The notes under the pieces were generated by a model, which was given only the letters and a program-made list of their open reading frames with translations, was not told where the DNA came from and did no database searches. A DNA stretch of 64,000 nt, from assembly GCA_009937445.1 (NCBI GenBank), contig JAACFM010000001.1, positions 55,455 through 119,454 on the forward strand. Direction: 5' to 3'. The translations under genes were made by a program, and so were the position numbers. The stretch's first letter is position 1; each line of letters opens with the position of its first letter. This stretch comes from Gammaproteobacteria bacterium (GTDB lineage: Bacteria > Pseudomonadota > Gammaproteobacteria > Steroidobacterales > Woeseiaceae). Positions 25,534 through 34,843 of the stretch are shown here, piece after piece.

Positions 25534-27194
25534 TGAATGCCTCCGGCTTCGTACATTACCTCACCGCCAACCCAGGTTTGCAGCACCTGGATATCGTCGA
25601 TTTCTGAACTCGGGATTTCAAAGTAGTCGCGATCAATTACGATAAAGTCCGCCCACTTGCCGGGCTCAAGACTGCCGAGTATGGTTTCCTGATGTGCGGC
25701 GTAGGCTGCGGCCAGCGTGAACGAATGCAAGGCCTCCGCGCGAGTCAGTGCCTGGTCGGCGTACCAGCCACCGTCCGGTTCTCCGTCTCGCCCTTGCCGG
25801 GTAACCGCTGCATACAAGCCGTGAAAAGGATTGGAGAGTTCAACGGGAAAGTCAGAACCGTTGGCCAGGATCGCGCCGGAGTCGAGCAGTCGGCGCCAGG
25901 CGTATCCACCCGGGATTCGTTCGGGGCCCACACGGTCCTCTGCCATATTTCTGTCGCTGGTCGCGTGCGTTGACTGTATGGAAGCGATCACGCCGAGTTC
26001 GGCAAATCTGGGAATATCGCTCATCGCGATTATCTGCGCATGCTCGACGCGATTTCGCAGCGGTGACGGCTTGCCATTTTGGGCCTTTTCAAACGAGTTC
26101 AGTGCCAGCTGATTGCCGAAATCGCCTATGGCGTGAATACCAACTTGAAAGCCCATCTTATTGGCTTTGATAACTTGATTATCCAGCTCCTCCTGAGTCC
26201 AGAACGGCAAGCCACGATTTTCCACATCATCACTGTAGGGTTCGATCATCGCTGCTCCACGACTTCCCAGTGCGCCGTCGGAAACCAGTTTGACAGACGC
26301 GATTTCCAGTCGATCGTTGCCGTACCGCCTGATGGGTTTGCCGATCGCGTCGAGGGCATCACCGGCGCCGCCGATCATGGCGTAGATACGCAGGTCCAAC
26401 TGATTGTCATCCGCCATCGAAAGATAGGCTTCCGCATTCATCAGGCTGATACCGGCGTCGTGGACGCCCGTCACGCCCTCAGCAAGCAAGGCGCGAACGG
26501 CCGCCGAAAGGGCACTTTGTGTGTCGTCCTTGTTGATCTGGGGTACGTGTTCTCGGACGAGTGCCATCGCTCTGTCGATCAGTACGCCCGTCGCACGTCC
26601 GTTGCCGTCACGAATGATCTTGCCGCCAACCGGATCGGGCGTGTCATTGTCGATTCCCGCGATCTTCAGCGTCGCGCTATTAGCCCAGCCAGCGTGACCG
26701 TCCACACGTCGCAGCCAGACTGGACGATCGCTGACCACGGCGTCGATATGGGCGGCAGTGGGAAACTCCTTAATTGGCCAGATAACCTGATTCCAGCCCC
26801 GGCCGAGTATCCAGCGAGTACTCGGATTGGCGTCGACGTAGCCTTTAATCTTCGCGACGGCATCTTCGACGCTTGGGGAGCCCTTGAGATCAAGGCTGGT
26901 ATTCAGGAGTCCAAGTCCAAGGACGTGGGCGTGTGCGTCCGTCAGTCCGGGTAAGACCGTTTTCCCGTCGCCGTCGAGTTGCGTCGCTGCTGGATAGGCA
27001 GTGATTAGTTCGTCGTCTCCGGTCGCTATGATTCGACCGCTGTCGTCGAATATCAAGACAGTGAATGACTCGATCCCATCGTTCGTTGAGGTATAGCCCT
27101 TGATGTTGTGCAGCAAGGTGTCGGCTTGTGCGACGCCGGTCAGCAAGGTCAACAGGAGAAAAATAGTGCGCGATACGTGTTTTATACTTGTCAT
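25530..27194 (-). CDS. Exported amidohydrolase (YtcJ-like)
   Basis: This 554-residue metal-dependent hydrolase starts with a clear signal peptide (TIFLLLTLLTGVAQA). The metal-site block VLPGLTDAHAHVLGLGL near residue 80 and the C-terminal GSLEPGKWADFIVIDRDY mark the YtcJ-like amidohydrolase 3 family. Substrates of this family include N-substituted formamides and other amides, but none can be assigned here. It precedes gloB with a four-base overlap. The divergent FAH-family gene starts 48 bases away. Confidence 0.9.
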   Translation of the reverse strand: MTSIKHVSRTIFLLLTLLTGVAQADTLLHNIKGYTSTNDGIESFTVLIFDDSGRIIATGDDELITAYPAATQLDGDGKTVLPGLTDAHAHVLGLGLLNTSLDLKGSPSVEDAVAKIKGYVDANPSTRWILGRGWNQVIWPIKEFPTAAHIDAVVSDRPVWLRRVDGHAGWANSATLKIAGIDNDTPDPVGGKIIRDGNGRATGVLIDRAMALVREHVPQINKDDTQSALSAAVRALLAEGVTGVHDAGISLMNAEAYLSMADDNQLDLRIYAMIGGAGDALDAIGKPIRRYGNDRLEIASVKLVSDGALGSRGAAMIEPYSDDVENRGLPFWTQEELDNQVIKANKMGFQVGIHAIGDFGNQLALNSFEKAQNGKPSPLRNRVEHAQIIAMSDIPRFAELGVIASIQSTHATSDRNMAEDRVGPERIPGGYAWRRLLDSGAILANGSDFPVELSNPFHGLYAAVTRQGRDGEPDGGWYADQALTRAEALHSFTLAAAYAAHQETILGSLEPGKWADFIVIDRDYFEIPSSEIDDIQVLQTWVGGEVMYEAGGIQ

Positions 27195-27241
27195 TGGATT
27201 ACCTTATCACGCGATCTTCAGACCTCAAGCAGGAAATTGAA

Positions 27242-28084
27242 ATGAAACTGGCCAGCTTCGAAACGGACAACAGAGCGACTTACGGCATCTTGGCAGGCGA
27301 CACGCTTCGAGAACCCGATGACGCTTTTCGAGCAACGTATCCGGACCTGCGCTCGGCCATCGCTGCCGGCAAGCTCGATGAGTTGCAGAGGGGGCGAACT
27401 GGGGCGAGTCATGCGGTTGATGCAGTGCGGTTCCTGCCGCTGATTCCGGCTCCCGATAAAATTCTTTGTGTCGGCGTGAACTATCGACCGCATATCGAAG
27501 AAATGGGGCGAGACGTTCCGGACTATCCGGTTGTGTTTGTGCGTTTTCCCGGCAGCCAGGTGGGACACAGTCAGTCGGTGATACGACCGGTTGCCTCCGA
27601 GAAGTTCGATTTTGAGGGCGAGCTTGCCATCGTAATCGGCAAATCTGCACGACACGTCAAGCGCGCCGATGCGTTGGACTACATCGCCGGTTACTGCTGC
27701 TTTATGGATGGTTCTGTTCGTGATTGGCAGAAGCACACAATGCAATTTACGCCTGGAAAGAACTTCGCCAAAAGCGGATCAATGGGCCCGTGGCTGGTGA
27801 CGCGAGACGAAATTCCGGACCCGGAGTCTCTGGCACTAACGACGCGTGTAAACGGCGTGCTGATGCAGGAAGGGCAGGTGGCCGACCTGATATTCGACAT
27901 CCCGGCATTGATCGAGTACTGCTCGACTTTCACCGAGTTGTTGCCGGGCGACGTCATTGCGACGGGCACACCTGGCGGAGTCGGCGCAGCACGCACCCCT
28001 CCGCTGTGGTTAAAGGCCGGTGATTGCATTGAGGTCAATATCCCGGGAGTCGGTCTGTTGGTCAATTCTGTCGCAGACGAGTAG
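27242..28084 (+). CDS. Fumarylacetoacetate hydrolase family protein
   Basis: This 280-residue protein has the FAH catalytic core: a metal-binding Glu in FDFEGELAIVIGK, the block YCCFMDGSVRDWQ and the C-terminal GDVIATGTPGGVG. Members cleave or hydrate 2-oxo acids with Mg2+, for example acylpyruvases or 2-keto-4-pentenoate hydratases. I use ATG 27242, preceded by CAGGAAATTGA. The longer reading from 27188 would overlap the divergent amidohydrolase start. The exact substrate cannot be told from sequence. Confidence 0.88.
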   Translation: MKLASFETDNRATYGILAGDTLREPDDAFRATYPDLRSAIAAGKLDELQRGRTGASHAVDAVRFLPLIPAPDKILCVGVNYRPHIEEMGRDVPDYPVVFVRFPGSQVGHSQSVIRPVASEKFDFEGELAIVIGKSARHVKRADALDYIAGYCCFMDGSVRDWQKHTMQFTPGKNFAKSGSMGPWLVTRDEIPDPESLALTTRVNGVLMQEGQVADLIFDIPALIEYCSTFTELLPGDVIATGTPGGVGAARTPPLWLKAGDCIEVNIPGVGLLVNSVADE

Positions 28085-28203
28085 CAAGAATAGTCTTGTT
28101 ACGCATTGATTTTGCAGGCAATGGTACAACGATGATTGCTGTGTTTTTTTTACAACAAAATAACTTGGATTGTGTCTAAAATATCTGCGATCGTCATAAA
28201 GGA

Positions 28204-28232
28204 TTGACACTAGGCAGGTTTTCTGCGAATTT
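28204..28232 (+). promoter_or_regulatory. Possible sigma-70 promoter of an orphan transcript
   Basis: A perfect -35 hexamer TTGACA at 28204-28209 is followed after 17 bases by a weak -10 GAATTT at 28227-28232. The region has no coding gene, so it could drive the small RNA candidate that ends at the terminator at 28356-28388. Confidence 0.35.
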
Positions 28233-28235
28233 TCA

Positions 28236-28388
28236 TATCAACAAGCGTAGTCTTTGAGCAACATCCGGGCTTCGCGCAAGTATGCTAGACACCTTCAGGT
28301 ACGACTTGGCGGGGGATACAGGGGGCCAGGACCACGTGCTAATGTAGGTTTGGAGAAAAGCGGTTTCGTTACGGAGCCGCTTTTTTTT
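28236..28388 (+). ncRNA. Orphan candidate small RNA
   Basis: The 327-base gap between the FAH gene (ending 28084) and the convergent dehalogenase (28412) holds no credible coding frame. It does contain a promoter-like site and a strong terminator, which together predict a transcript of about 150 bases. It includes G-rich segments and several GGA triplets (near 28314, in CCAGGACC, in TTTGGAGA and in the terminator). I do not recognise 6S, SRP, tmRNA or a riboswitch class in it. The first part of the gap (28085-28203) shows only AT-rich sequence. Confidence 0.35.
28356..28388 (+). terminator. Strong intrinsic terminator
   Basis: The left arm AAAAGCGGTTTCG (28356-28368), loop TTA and right arm CGGAGCCGCTTTT (28372-28384) pair over 13 positions with two G-U pairs. 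The run of eight T at 28381-28388 completes a Rho-independent terminator on the plus strand. Its complement has only a short T run, but could also stop the convergent dehalogenase transcript. Confidence 0.85.
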
Positions 28389-28411
28389 GTCTGCGATTCC
28401 TTACTGCACCT

Positions 28412-29284
28412 TCATGCCGGCAGCCAGGCATTGATTGCCGCCGCTATTTCATCCGGCGAATCTTCCTGAATGAAGTGGCTGCCCGCGACCGTTACTTCGG
28501 TCTGGTTCAAAAATGTGCGGCAGAAGTCTCGTTGCGCGCCCGTCAGGATGGCGCCGGGTTCTGCATTGATAAATAGCTTGGGCACCTCGGATTGAGCGAG
28601 CCATTCTCCATAGGCATCCGCTATGGCACAGACGTCGTCAGGTTGTCCCGCAAGTGGAATCTGTCTTGGCCAGGTCAAAGTCGGCCGCCGGTCTTCTCCA
28701 GCACGCTCGAACGGCCGCCGATAGACGGCCATCTCCTCATCGGTCAGGCCCCGCAACACCGAGCCTGGCAGAACGCGTTCTACGAAAACATTCTTCTCCA
28801 GCACCATTGACTCGCCACCCTCCGAGCGAAAGCCTTCAAATAGAGGTCGAATGACCTCTGGCCACTCGTCCCAGGTCATGGAGCGGACGATACCTTCCAT
28901 GTAGGCGATACCTTTGACTTTATCCGGGTTCCGCATGGCCCATTCGAAACCAAGCGCGGATCCCCAGTCGTGAATAACCAGTGTGACATTGTCCGTCACG
29001 CCCAGTTGCTCCCAGGCGGCGTATAGATAATCGCGATGTTCCGTGTATCGATAGCTGTCGGGGCCCGGGTTATCGAGCTTTTCGGAATCACCCATGCCGA
29101 TCAGGTCAACAGCGATACAGCGACCGCGATCAGCCAGCTGCGGCATGATATTTCGCCACAGGTAAGAGGACGTCGGATTACCATGCTGAAAAACAATCGG
29201 ATCGCCTTCCCCCATTTCGACGTAGGCCATGCGCTTGCCGTTGACGTCAATCGTCTGCTTATTGAGTTCTTTCGTTGAGATCAT
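28412..29284 (-). CDS. Haloalkane dehalogenase
   Basis: This 290-residue alpha/beta hydrolase has a full haloalkane dehalogenase active site: nucleophile D106 and halide-binding W107 in [12 protein letters not shown]36 in [12 protein letters not shown], acid E130 in GIAYMEG and base H270 in GSHFIQED. These numbers coincide with subfamily HLD-II (DhaA/LinB type). The reaction is hydrolytic cleavage of carbon-halogen bonds to alcohols. I use ATG 29284, preceded by CAGGGAG; a longer reading to 29410 adds a non-homologous extension. No transporter or oxidation genes for a halogenated substrate adjoin it. Confidence 0.92.
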   Translation of the reverse strand: MISTKELNKQTIDVNGKRMAYVEMGEGDPIVFQHGNPTSSYLWRNIMPQLADRGRCIAVDLIGMGDSEKLDNPGPDSYRYTEHRDYLYAAWEQLGVTDNVTLVIHDWGSALGFEWAMRNPDKVKGIAYMEGIVRSMTWDEWPEVIRPLFEGFRSEGGESMVLEKNVFVERVLPGSVLRGLTDEEMAVYRRPFERAGEDRRPTLTWPRQIPLAGQPDDVCAIADAYGEWLAQSEVPKLFINAEPGAILTGAQRDFCRTFLNQTEVTVAGSHFIQEDSPDEIAAAINAWLPA

Positions 29285-29333
29285 CACTGGCTCCCTGCTA
29301 CATTGAGTCACCATAACAATATCCGGGGACATC

Positions 29334-29591
29334 ATGAACAAAGACAAGCGCCTGGCATACTGGCGAGCCAACTTGCGGCTGATGGGGATATGCCTTGTTA
29401 TCTGGTTCACGGTCTCATTCGGTTTTGGTGTTCTGCTTGTCGATCAACTCAACACCATTCGTTTCGGCGGTTTCCAGCTCGGTTTCTGGTTTGCGCAACA
29501 AGGGTCGATCTACGTTTTTGTCTTGCTGATCTTCTACTACGCCTGGCGCATGAATCGCATCGACCGCGAACATGACGTCCACGAAGACTGA
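29334..29591 (+). CDS. DUF4212 small subunit of a sodium:solute symporter
   Basis: This 85-residue protein has two membrane helices ([20 protein letters not shown] and the segment around [13 protein letters not shown]) and the [20 protein letters not shown] motif of DUF4212. Such proteins are always paired with a large acetate/solute symporter subunit of the VC_2705 type. The symporter gene follows after nine bases. It is probably an accessory subunit in the inner membrane. Confidence 0.93.
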   Translation: MNKDKRLAYWRANLRLMGICLVIWFTVSFGFGVLLVDQLNTIRFGGFQLGFWFAQQGSIYVFVLLIFYYAWRMNRIDREHDVHED

Positions 29592-29600
29592 GGTTTTACG

Positions 29601-31373
29601 ATGAGTCTTCAATTACTGACGTGGATCGTTGTTGGCCTGAGTTTCATTCTCTATATCGGCATCGCAATCTGGTCGCGCGCGCATAATACGGGCGACTTCT
29701 ACATCGCCGGCAAGGGCGTATCGCCTATCGCGAATGGAATGGCAACCGCCGCTGACTGGATGAGCGCCGCGTCATTCATTTCGATGGCCGGTTTGATCGC
29801 GTTCCTGGGCTACGACGGCTCGGTTTACCTGATGGGGTGGACCGGCGGTTACGTGTTACTGGCATTGCTACTGGCACCGTATCTTCGCAAGTTCGGCAAA
29901 TTCACCGTCCCGGAATTTATTGCTGAGCGTTATTACTCGAAAACAGCCCGAATTGTCGCCGTGATTTGTCTGATCTTCATTTCCTTTACGTATGTGGCGG
30001 GGCAAATGCGCGGCGTTGGTATCGTATTTTCCAGATTTCTGGAAGTGGAAATCACGACGGGTCTCGTAATTGGCATGGGCGTGGTTTTTGTCTACGCGGT
30101 GCTCGGCGGGATGAAAGGAGTGACCTACACGCAGGTCGCCCAGTACTGCGTATTGATTTTTGCCTACACCGTACCGGCAGTCTTTATTGCGATTCAGCTT
30201 ACCGGGGTCCCCATTCCGCAACTCGCATTCGGCAGCGAGGTGGGTGGCTCAGGAACGGTCCTGCTGGACAAGCTCGACGATATCGTCACCTCGCTGGGCT
30301 TCCATCAATACACGTCAGGAACCAAAAGTCGTATTGATGTTTTTTGTATCACTTTGGCTCTGATGGTCGGGACGGCCGGTCTACCACACGTCATCGTGCG
30401 TTTCTTCACGGTGCCCAAAGTGCGAGACGCACGAATTTCTGCCGGTTGGGCCTTGTTGTTCATTGCATTTTTATACACCGCAGCACCGGCCGTTGGATCG
30501 ATGGCGCGTTACAACCTGATCAACACTATTCAGACCGGTGACGTCGGTACGGTTGACGGTAATCTCGCTTATGAAGCAAGACCGGACTGGTTCAATACCT
30601 GGGAAGCGACCGGATTGTTATCGTTCCAAGACAAGAATGGCGACGGGCGAATTCAGTATTACAACGATGCGAACCCAGAGTTCGCCGCGACTGCTGATCG
30701 ATTCGGTTGGAACGGCAACGAGCTCAACGTTGATCGAGACATAATGGTTCTCGCCAATCCGGAGATCGCCGGGCTGCCCAATTGGGTTATCGCGCTCGTC
30801 GCGGCAGGAGCCGTTGCCGCAGCTCTTTCTACCGCCGCTGGATTGTTACTCGTAATATCAGCGGCCGTATCTCACGACTTGATCAAAGGAATTTTCGCGC
30901 CCGGCATCTCTGATAAGAATGAGCTTCGCGCCGGACGCATCGCCGCAGCTTTCGCGATACTGGTTGCCGGGTATCTGGGATTCGATCCACCTGGCTGGGT
31001 CGCACAAGTGGTTGCCTTCGCATTCGGACTGGCCGCTGCATCACTGTTTCCGGCAATCCTCCTTGGCATCTTCTTCAAGCGTGTCAACCGCGAGGGTGCT
31101 ATTGCCGGCATGTTAAGCGGCTTGTTGTTTACTTACGGCTATATCGAGTTTTTCAAAGGGCTGTTTCTGAAATGGGCCGGCGCTCCGTGGGGTGTGAACA
31201 GTGCCGAACACTGGTTGCTCGGAATTTCTCCCGAAGGCATTGGCGTTATCGGTATGTGCCTGAATTTTGTGGTCGCTATTTCGGTCAGTCTGGTGACAAA
31301 GCCGCCGCCGGAACACATTCAACACATGGTTGAGGACATTCGTGTGCCACGACAAATGGAAATCAAATCATGA
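29601..31373 (+). CDS. Sodium:solute symporter, VC_2705 subfamily
   Basis: This 590-residue SSS-family transporter has about 13 membrane helices. It contains GKGVSPIANGMATAADWMSAASFIS near the N-terminus (residues 36-60), the pattern of cation/acetate symporters, and an inserted soluble loop at about 310-380 (FQDKNGDGRIQYY, an EF-hand-like DxNxDG stretch). It imports a small organic acid with Na+. The DUF4212 partner precedes it and an exported M20 peptidase follows with an ATGA overlap, so the substrate may be a product of that peptidase; this is inferred from gene order. Confidence 0.92.
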   Translation: MSLQLLTWIVVGLSFILYIGIAIWSRAHNTGDFYIAGKGVSPIANGMATAADWMSAASFISMAGLIAFLGYDGSVYLMGWTGGYVLLALLLAPYLRKFGKFTVPEFIAERYYSKTARIVAVICLIFISFTYVAGQMRGVGIVFSRFLEVEITTGLVIGMGVVFVYAVLGGMKGVTYTQVAQYCVLIFAYTVPAVFIAIQLTGVPIPQLAFGSEVGGSGTVLLDKLDDIVTSLGFHQYTSGTKSRIDVFCITLALMVGTAGLPHVIVRFFTVPKVRDARISAGWALLFIAFLYTAAPAVGSMARYNLINTIQTGDVGTVDGNLAYEARPDWFNTWEATGLLSFQDKNGDGRIQYYNDANPEFAATADRFGWNGNELNVDRDIMVLANPEIAGLPNWVIALVAAGAVAAALSTAAGLLLVISAAVSHDLIKGIFAPGISDKNELRAGRIAAAFAILVAGYLGFDPPGWVAQVVAFAFGLAAASLFPAILLGIFFKRVNREGAIAGMLSGLLFTYGYIEFFKGLFLKWAGAPWGVNSAEHWLLGISPEGIGVIGMCLNFVVAISVSLVTKPPPEHIQHMVEDIRVPRQMEIKS

Positions 31374-32677
31374 AGCGAACTCTCCTTCTTCTGGCGATGA
31401 TTCTGGCCACAGCGACGGTCAATGGGGAAACGCTAAGTTCTGCAGAGCAGCGTATGAGCGATTGGATCGATGCGCACGCGGATGATGCGATCGCTCTGCT
31501 CAAGGAAACGGTAGACATACCCAGCGGCAGTCTGACACTCGACGGTGTCCGTGAGGTCGGTACGGTCCTGAGAAGGGAGTTGGATGCGCTCGGTCTCGAG
31601 ACAGAGTGGATCGAGATGCCGCCCGTAATACAGCGTGCCGGACACCTGGTCGGTCGCAAGGATGGTATGGGTAAGAAGTTTCTGATGATCGGGCATCTCG
31701 ATACCGTCTTCGAGGCCGATGATGGCCTCAAACCGTTTGCCCGTGACGGTGATATTGCGTACGGACACGGCATCTGTGACATGAAGAGCGGCAACGTCAT
31801 CATGGTGTATGCGTTGCTTGCGCTAAAGGAAATTGGAGCACTCGACGATATTCCTGTCGCTGTCTTTTATACCGGTGACGAAGAAAAGTCCGGCCGACCG
31901 TTGTCTATTTCTCGCAAAGAGTTGATCGAGGCAGGGCAGTGGGCGGACATCGCGCTCGGTTTCGAAGAAGGACAGAGTTTTGATGGTACGGATTGGGCCA
32001 CCATAGCGCGTCGCAGTTCAAGCAGCTGGACGCTTACCGTTACAGGCAAGCAAGCGCACTCGTCAGGCATCTTCAATGAAGAAACGGGGGCAGGCGCAAT
32101 ATTCGAAACGGCACGAATTCTCAATGCATTCTACGAGACTGTGCGTGGCGAGGAATATCTGACATTCAATGCCGGTACGATTCAGGGTGGAACTGAAGTG
32201 GACTATGATCCGGGTCAGAATCGTGGCTCAACGTTCGGCAAGACCAACGTCGTTCCACGCAAAGCCGTCGTGCACGGTGGCATACGCACGATTTCGCAGG
32301 AGCAGCTCGAACGAGCACGGGCGGCGATGCGCAGAGTCGTTGCGGACAGTCACCCGCACACGAGCGCAAGCATAGAATTTTCCGACGGTTATCCACCGAT
32401 GGCACCGACCGACGGTAATCTGGCTCTGCAGCGCGAACTGTCTGCGATCAATGTTGCTTTGGGCCGGGAACCCATGCCGTCACTTGATCCTTTACGTCGC
32501 GGGGCGGCGGATATTTCATTTGTAGCACCGCACACAGATGCTCTCGCCGGTTTGGGTTGCTCGTGCGAAGGTGGTCATACGCCGGATGAATTCGTCAGAC
32601 TCTTGTCGTTGCCGCTGGCAATAAAACGTGCTGCAATTCTGATCTATCGATTAAGTAAGCAGACGGCGACAGACTAG
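31370..32677 (+). CDS. Exported M20-family metallopeptidase (glutamate carboxypeptidase type)
   Basis: This 435-residue zinc peptidase has a signal peptide (LLLLAMILATATVNG). The metal and catalytic residues of M20 are in IGHLDTVFE, the HGICDMKSGN block, TGDEEKSG and the C-terminal His region (GGHTPDE). It matches carboxypeptidase G2/glutamate carboxypeptidases, which release C-terminal glutamate from folates or peptides. The dimerisation domain begins around residue 210. The ATG overlaps the symporter stop, so the peptidase and uptake system are probably made together. Confidence 0.9.
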   Translation: MKRTLLLLAMILATATVNGETLSSAEQRMSDWIDAHADDAIALLKETVDIPSGSLTLDGVREVGTVLRRELDALGLETEWIEMPPVIQRAGHLVGRKDGMGKKFLMIGHLDTVFEADDGLKPFARDGDIAYGHGICDMKSGNVIMVYALLALKEIGALDDIPVAVFYTGDEEKSGRPLSISRKELIEAGQWADIALGFEEGQSFDGTDWATIARRSSSSWTLTVTGKQAHSSGIFNEETGAGAIFETARILNAFYETVRGEEYLTFNAGTIQGGTEVDYDPGQNRGSTFGKTNVVPRKAVVHGGIRTISQEQLERARAAMRRVVADSHPHTSASIEFSDGYPPMAPTDGNLALQRELSAINVALGREPMPSLDPLRRGAADISFVAPHTDALAGLGCSCEGGHTPDEFVRLLSLPLAIKRAAILIYRLSKQTATD

Positions 32678-32679
32678 AT

Positions 32680-33585
32680 ATGGGGCACGAGCACCATGAC
32701 CATGGTCACTCGAATGTGAATGAGGGCAACGGGAAGAACCTGCGGCGTGTAATGATCGCACTCGTTCTGACGGGCACCTTCATGGTGGTCGAAGTCGTTG
32801 GTGGAATAATTTCCGGGTCGCTCGCACTGCTGGCCGACGCAGGCCATATGCTGACCGACACAATGGCGCTGGCATTGGCCGCGATGGCGTTTCACGTCAG
32901 TAAGCGACCTCCGAACGGCCAACTCACGTTTGGCTACCAGCGGTTTCAGATTCTCGCCGCCTTTGTCAACGGCCTCAGCCTGCTGGCCATTGTCGGCTGG
33001 ATTCTGTTCGAGGCGATTAGTCGCTTCCTGAACCCTGGTGAAGTACTGGGAGAGACGATGCTGGTGGTGGCCGCCGCCGGTTTGGTCGTGAACCTGATCT
33101 CGTTTGCGGTGCTGCACTCGGGTGATCAGGAAAACCTGAATATTCGTGGTGCTGCACTGCACGTAGCCGGAGACTTACTGGGATCCGTCGCTGCGATAGT
33201 CGCGGCGCTGGTGATCATTTACACCGGTTGGACACCGATCGATCCAATGCTGTCCGTCGCGGTCGCTGTACTGATATTCAAGAGTGCCTGGTCACTGGTG
33301 AAGCGAAGCGCGCATATACTGCTGGAAGGCGCGCCTGAGTGGTTGGACGTACAGGCAATGCAGGAACGCGTTGTCGCGGGCGTACCGGGCGTGGGTGAGA
33401 TACACCATGTCCACATATGGGGTCTGACGCCACAAGAGCTGATGCTGACAATGCATATGTCGGTCATTGATGGCGTCTCAAGTCAGTCGGACGTCGTTCG
33501 CGATACCAAGAAATTCATGAAGGACGAATACGGAATCGGTCACTCAACGATTGAAGTGGACGTCGACGGCTGTTCTGACCGCTAG
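32680..33585 (+). CDS. Cation diffusion facilitator (CzcD-like zinc/metal exporter)
   Basis: This 301-residue CDF protein has a His-rich N-terminus (MGHEHHDHGHSN), six membrane helices and the metal-site motifs LLADAGHMLTD and HVAGDLLGS, with a cytoplasmic domain after residue 210 (VHHVHIWGLTP-like, here IHHVHIWGLTP). It exports Zn2+ or Co2+/Cd2+ by proton antiport. It begins two bases after the peptidase stop. The 3' end overlaps the convergent hpt gene by four bases. Confidence 0.94.
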   Translation: MGHEHHDHGHSNVNEGNGKNLRRVMIALVLTGTFMVVEVVGGIISGSLALLADAGHMLTDTMALALAAMAFHVSKRPPNGQLTFGYQRFQILAAFVNGLSLLAIVGWILFEAISRFLNPGEVLGETMLVVAAAGLVVNLISFAVLHSGDQENLNIRGAALHVAGDLLGSVAAIVAALVIIYTGWTPIDPMLSVAVAVLIFKSAWSLVKRSAHILLEGAPEWLDVQAMQERVVAGVPGVGEIHHVHIWGLTPQELMLTMHMSVIDGVSSQSDVVRDTKKFMKDEYGIGHSTIEVDVDGCSDR

Positions 33586-34118
33586 GTATCGGTTGGTTTG
33601 ATGACACCAATGTAGGGCAGGGTGCGGTTCTGCTCGGCGTAGTCGAGCCCGTATCCCACGACCCACTCATCACCAATATCGAATCCCAGGTAGTCGACAT
33701 CGACATCAACCTCAGCGCTTTCGGCTTTGCGCACCAGTGCGGCCGTCCGGACAGAGGCCGGACGATGTGATTTCATCATACCAATCAGATATTTAAGCGT
33801 ATGTCCGGTATCGACAATGTCTTCCACGATCAATACGTGCTTGCCTTCGATATTGCCCCGTACGTCCATCAGAAGCCGCACAGCGCCACTAGATACGCTG
33901 CCGTTCTCGTAGCTGGAAACGGCGATGAATTCGATTGTGCGAGGAATGCTGAGCCGTCGGGCCAGGTCCGCCAGAAAAATGAACGAACCCTTCAATACGC
34001 CAACCATGACGAGGTCATCGGCACTGTCGTAATCCGCTGATATTTGCTCTGCAAGTTCCAGCACACGTGTCTGGATCGCTTCCTCACTAATGAGGACTTC
34101 TGGAGTATTATTATTCAC
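33582..34118 (-). CDS. hpt: Hypoxanthine phosphoribosyltransferase
   Basis: This 178-residue type I phosphoribosyltransferase has the PRPP-binding loop VLIVEDIVDTGHTLKYL, an N-terminal DLVMVGVLKGSFIFLADL and a C-terminal YLGFDIGDEWVVGYGLDY, all characteristic of Hpt. It salvages hypoxanthine and guanine to IMP and GMP. The start is ATG 34118. The divergent deoxynucleoside kinase starts 40 bases away, so purine salvage genes are neighbours on opposite strands. Confidence 0.95.
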   Translation of the reverse strand: MNNNTPEVLISEEAIQTRVLELAEQISADYDSADDLVMVGVLKGSFIFLADLARRLSIPRTIEFIAVSSYENGSVSSGAVRLLMDVRGNIEGKHVLIVEDIVDTGHTLKYLIGMMKSHRPASVRTAALVRKAESAEVDVDVDYLGFDIGDEWVVGYGLDYAEQNRTLPYIGVIKPTDT

Positions 34119-34157
34119 GGTTTAATCATAGCAGGATTGCGGTATGGTACGACGGCA

Positions 34158-34793
34158 ATGAAAAAGACAATCGCAATCGCCGGCAACATGGGCTCGGGAA
34201 AATCAACGCTCGTCGAGTTTCTGCACAGGACCTATGGGGTGTCTCCCTTCTATGAACCGAATGACGAGAATCCCTATCTCGCCGATTTCTACAAGGATAT
34301 GAAGCGCTGGGCATTTCAGTCGCAACTTTACTTCCTTAGCAACAAGTTCCGATTGCATCAGGAACTGGATCGCCAGGGCGGCGTTGTCGCTCTGGACAGA
34401 ACTATTTTTGAAGACGCTGAAATCTTTGCGACTGCATTGCATCAGATGCGAAAAATCTCGAAGCGTGACTGGGAAACCTATCAGGGTTTTTATCATGCGA
34501 TCCTCGACGCGATACAACCACCGGACCTGATGATTTACCTGCGCTGCTCCATGCGCACGCTACGCCAGCGAATCAATTTGCGCGGTCGTAAAATGGAGCA
34601 GGACATTCCGCTGTCCTACCTGAAGCGACTCGATCGCAATTACGAAAACTGGATTTCTTCCTACAGCATGGGTGAAGTGCTTGTTCTCGAAACCGACGAT
34701 CTCGATTACATTCATGATCTCGTCCACAGGCTCGACGTCATGGAGCGCATTGAGGCCATGCTGCCGGAGGGCATTGGCAGGCCGCAGTGCTAG
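34158..34793 (+). CDS. Deoxynucleoside kinase
   Basis: This 211-residue P-loop kinase has GNMGSGKSTL, the nucleoside-site block LDRTIFEDAEIFA, and the lid RCSMRTLRQRINLRGRKMEQ. It fits the deoxyadenosine/deoxycytidine kinase family, which phosphorylates deoxynucleosides for salvage. I use ATG 34158, since the longer reading from 34044 would run antisense through the start of hpt. Placement next to hpt agrees with nucleotide salvage. Confidence 0.9.
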   Translation: MKKTIAIAGNMGSGKSTLVEFLHRTYGVSPFYEPNDENPYLADFYKDMKRWAFQSQLYFLSNKFRLHQELDRQGGVVALDRTIFEDAEIFATALHQMRKISKRDWETYQGFYHAILDAIQPPDLMIYLRCSMRTLRQRINLRGRKMEQDIPLSYLKRLDRNYENWISSYSMGEVLVLETDDLDYIHDLVHRLDVMERIEAMLPEGIGRPQC

Positions 34794-34843
34794 AGTGAAA
34801 TCGGCCGGTCGCCAGCTGGGAGCCATGATTCTTGGGAAGTAAC

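Noticed and set aside
26079-26954. 291-residue plus-strand frame
   Set aside because: It is the complement of the exported amidohydrolase, which has a signal peptide and full family motifs. No homology pattern is visible in the antisense frame.
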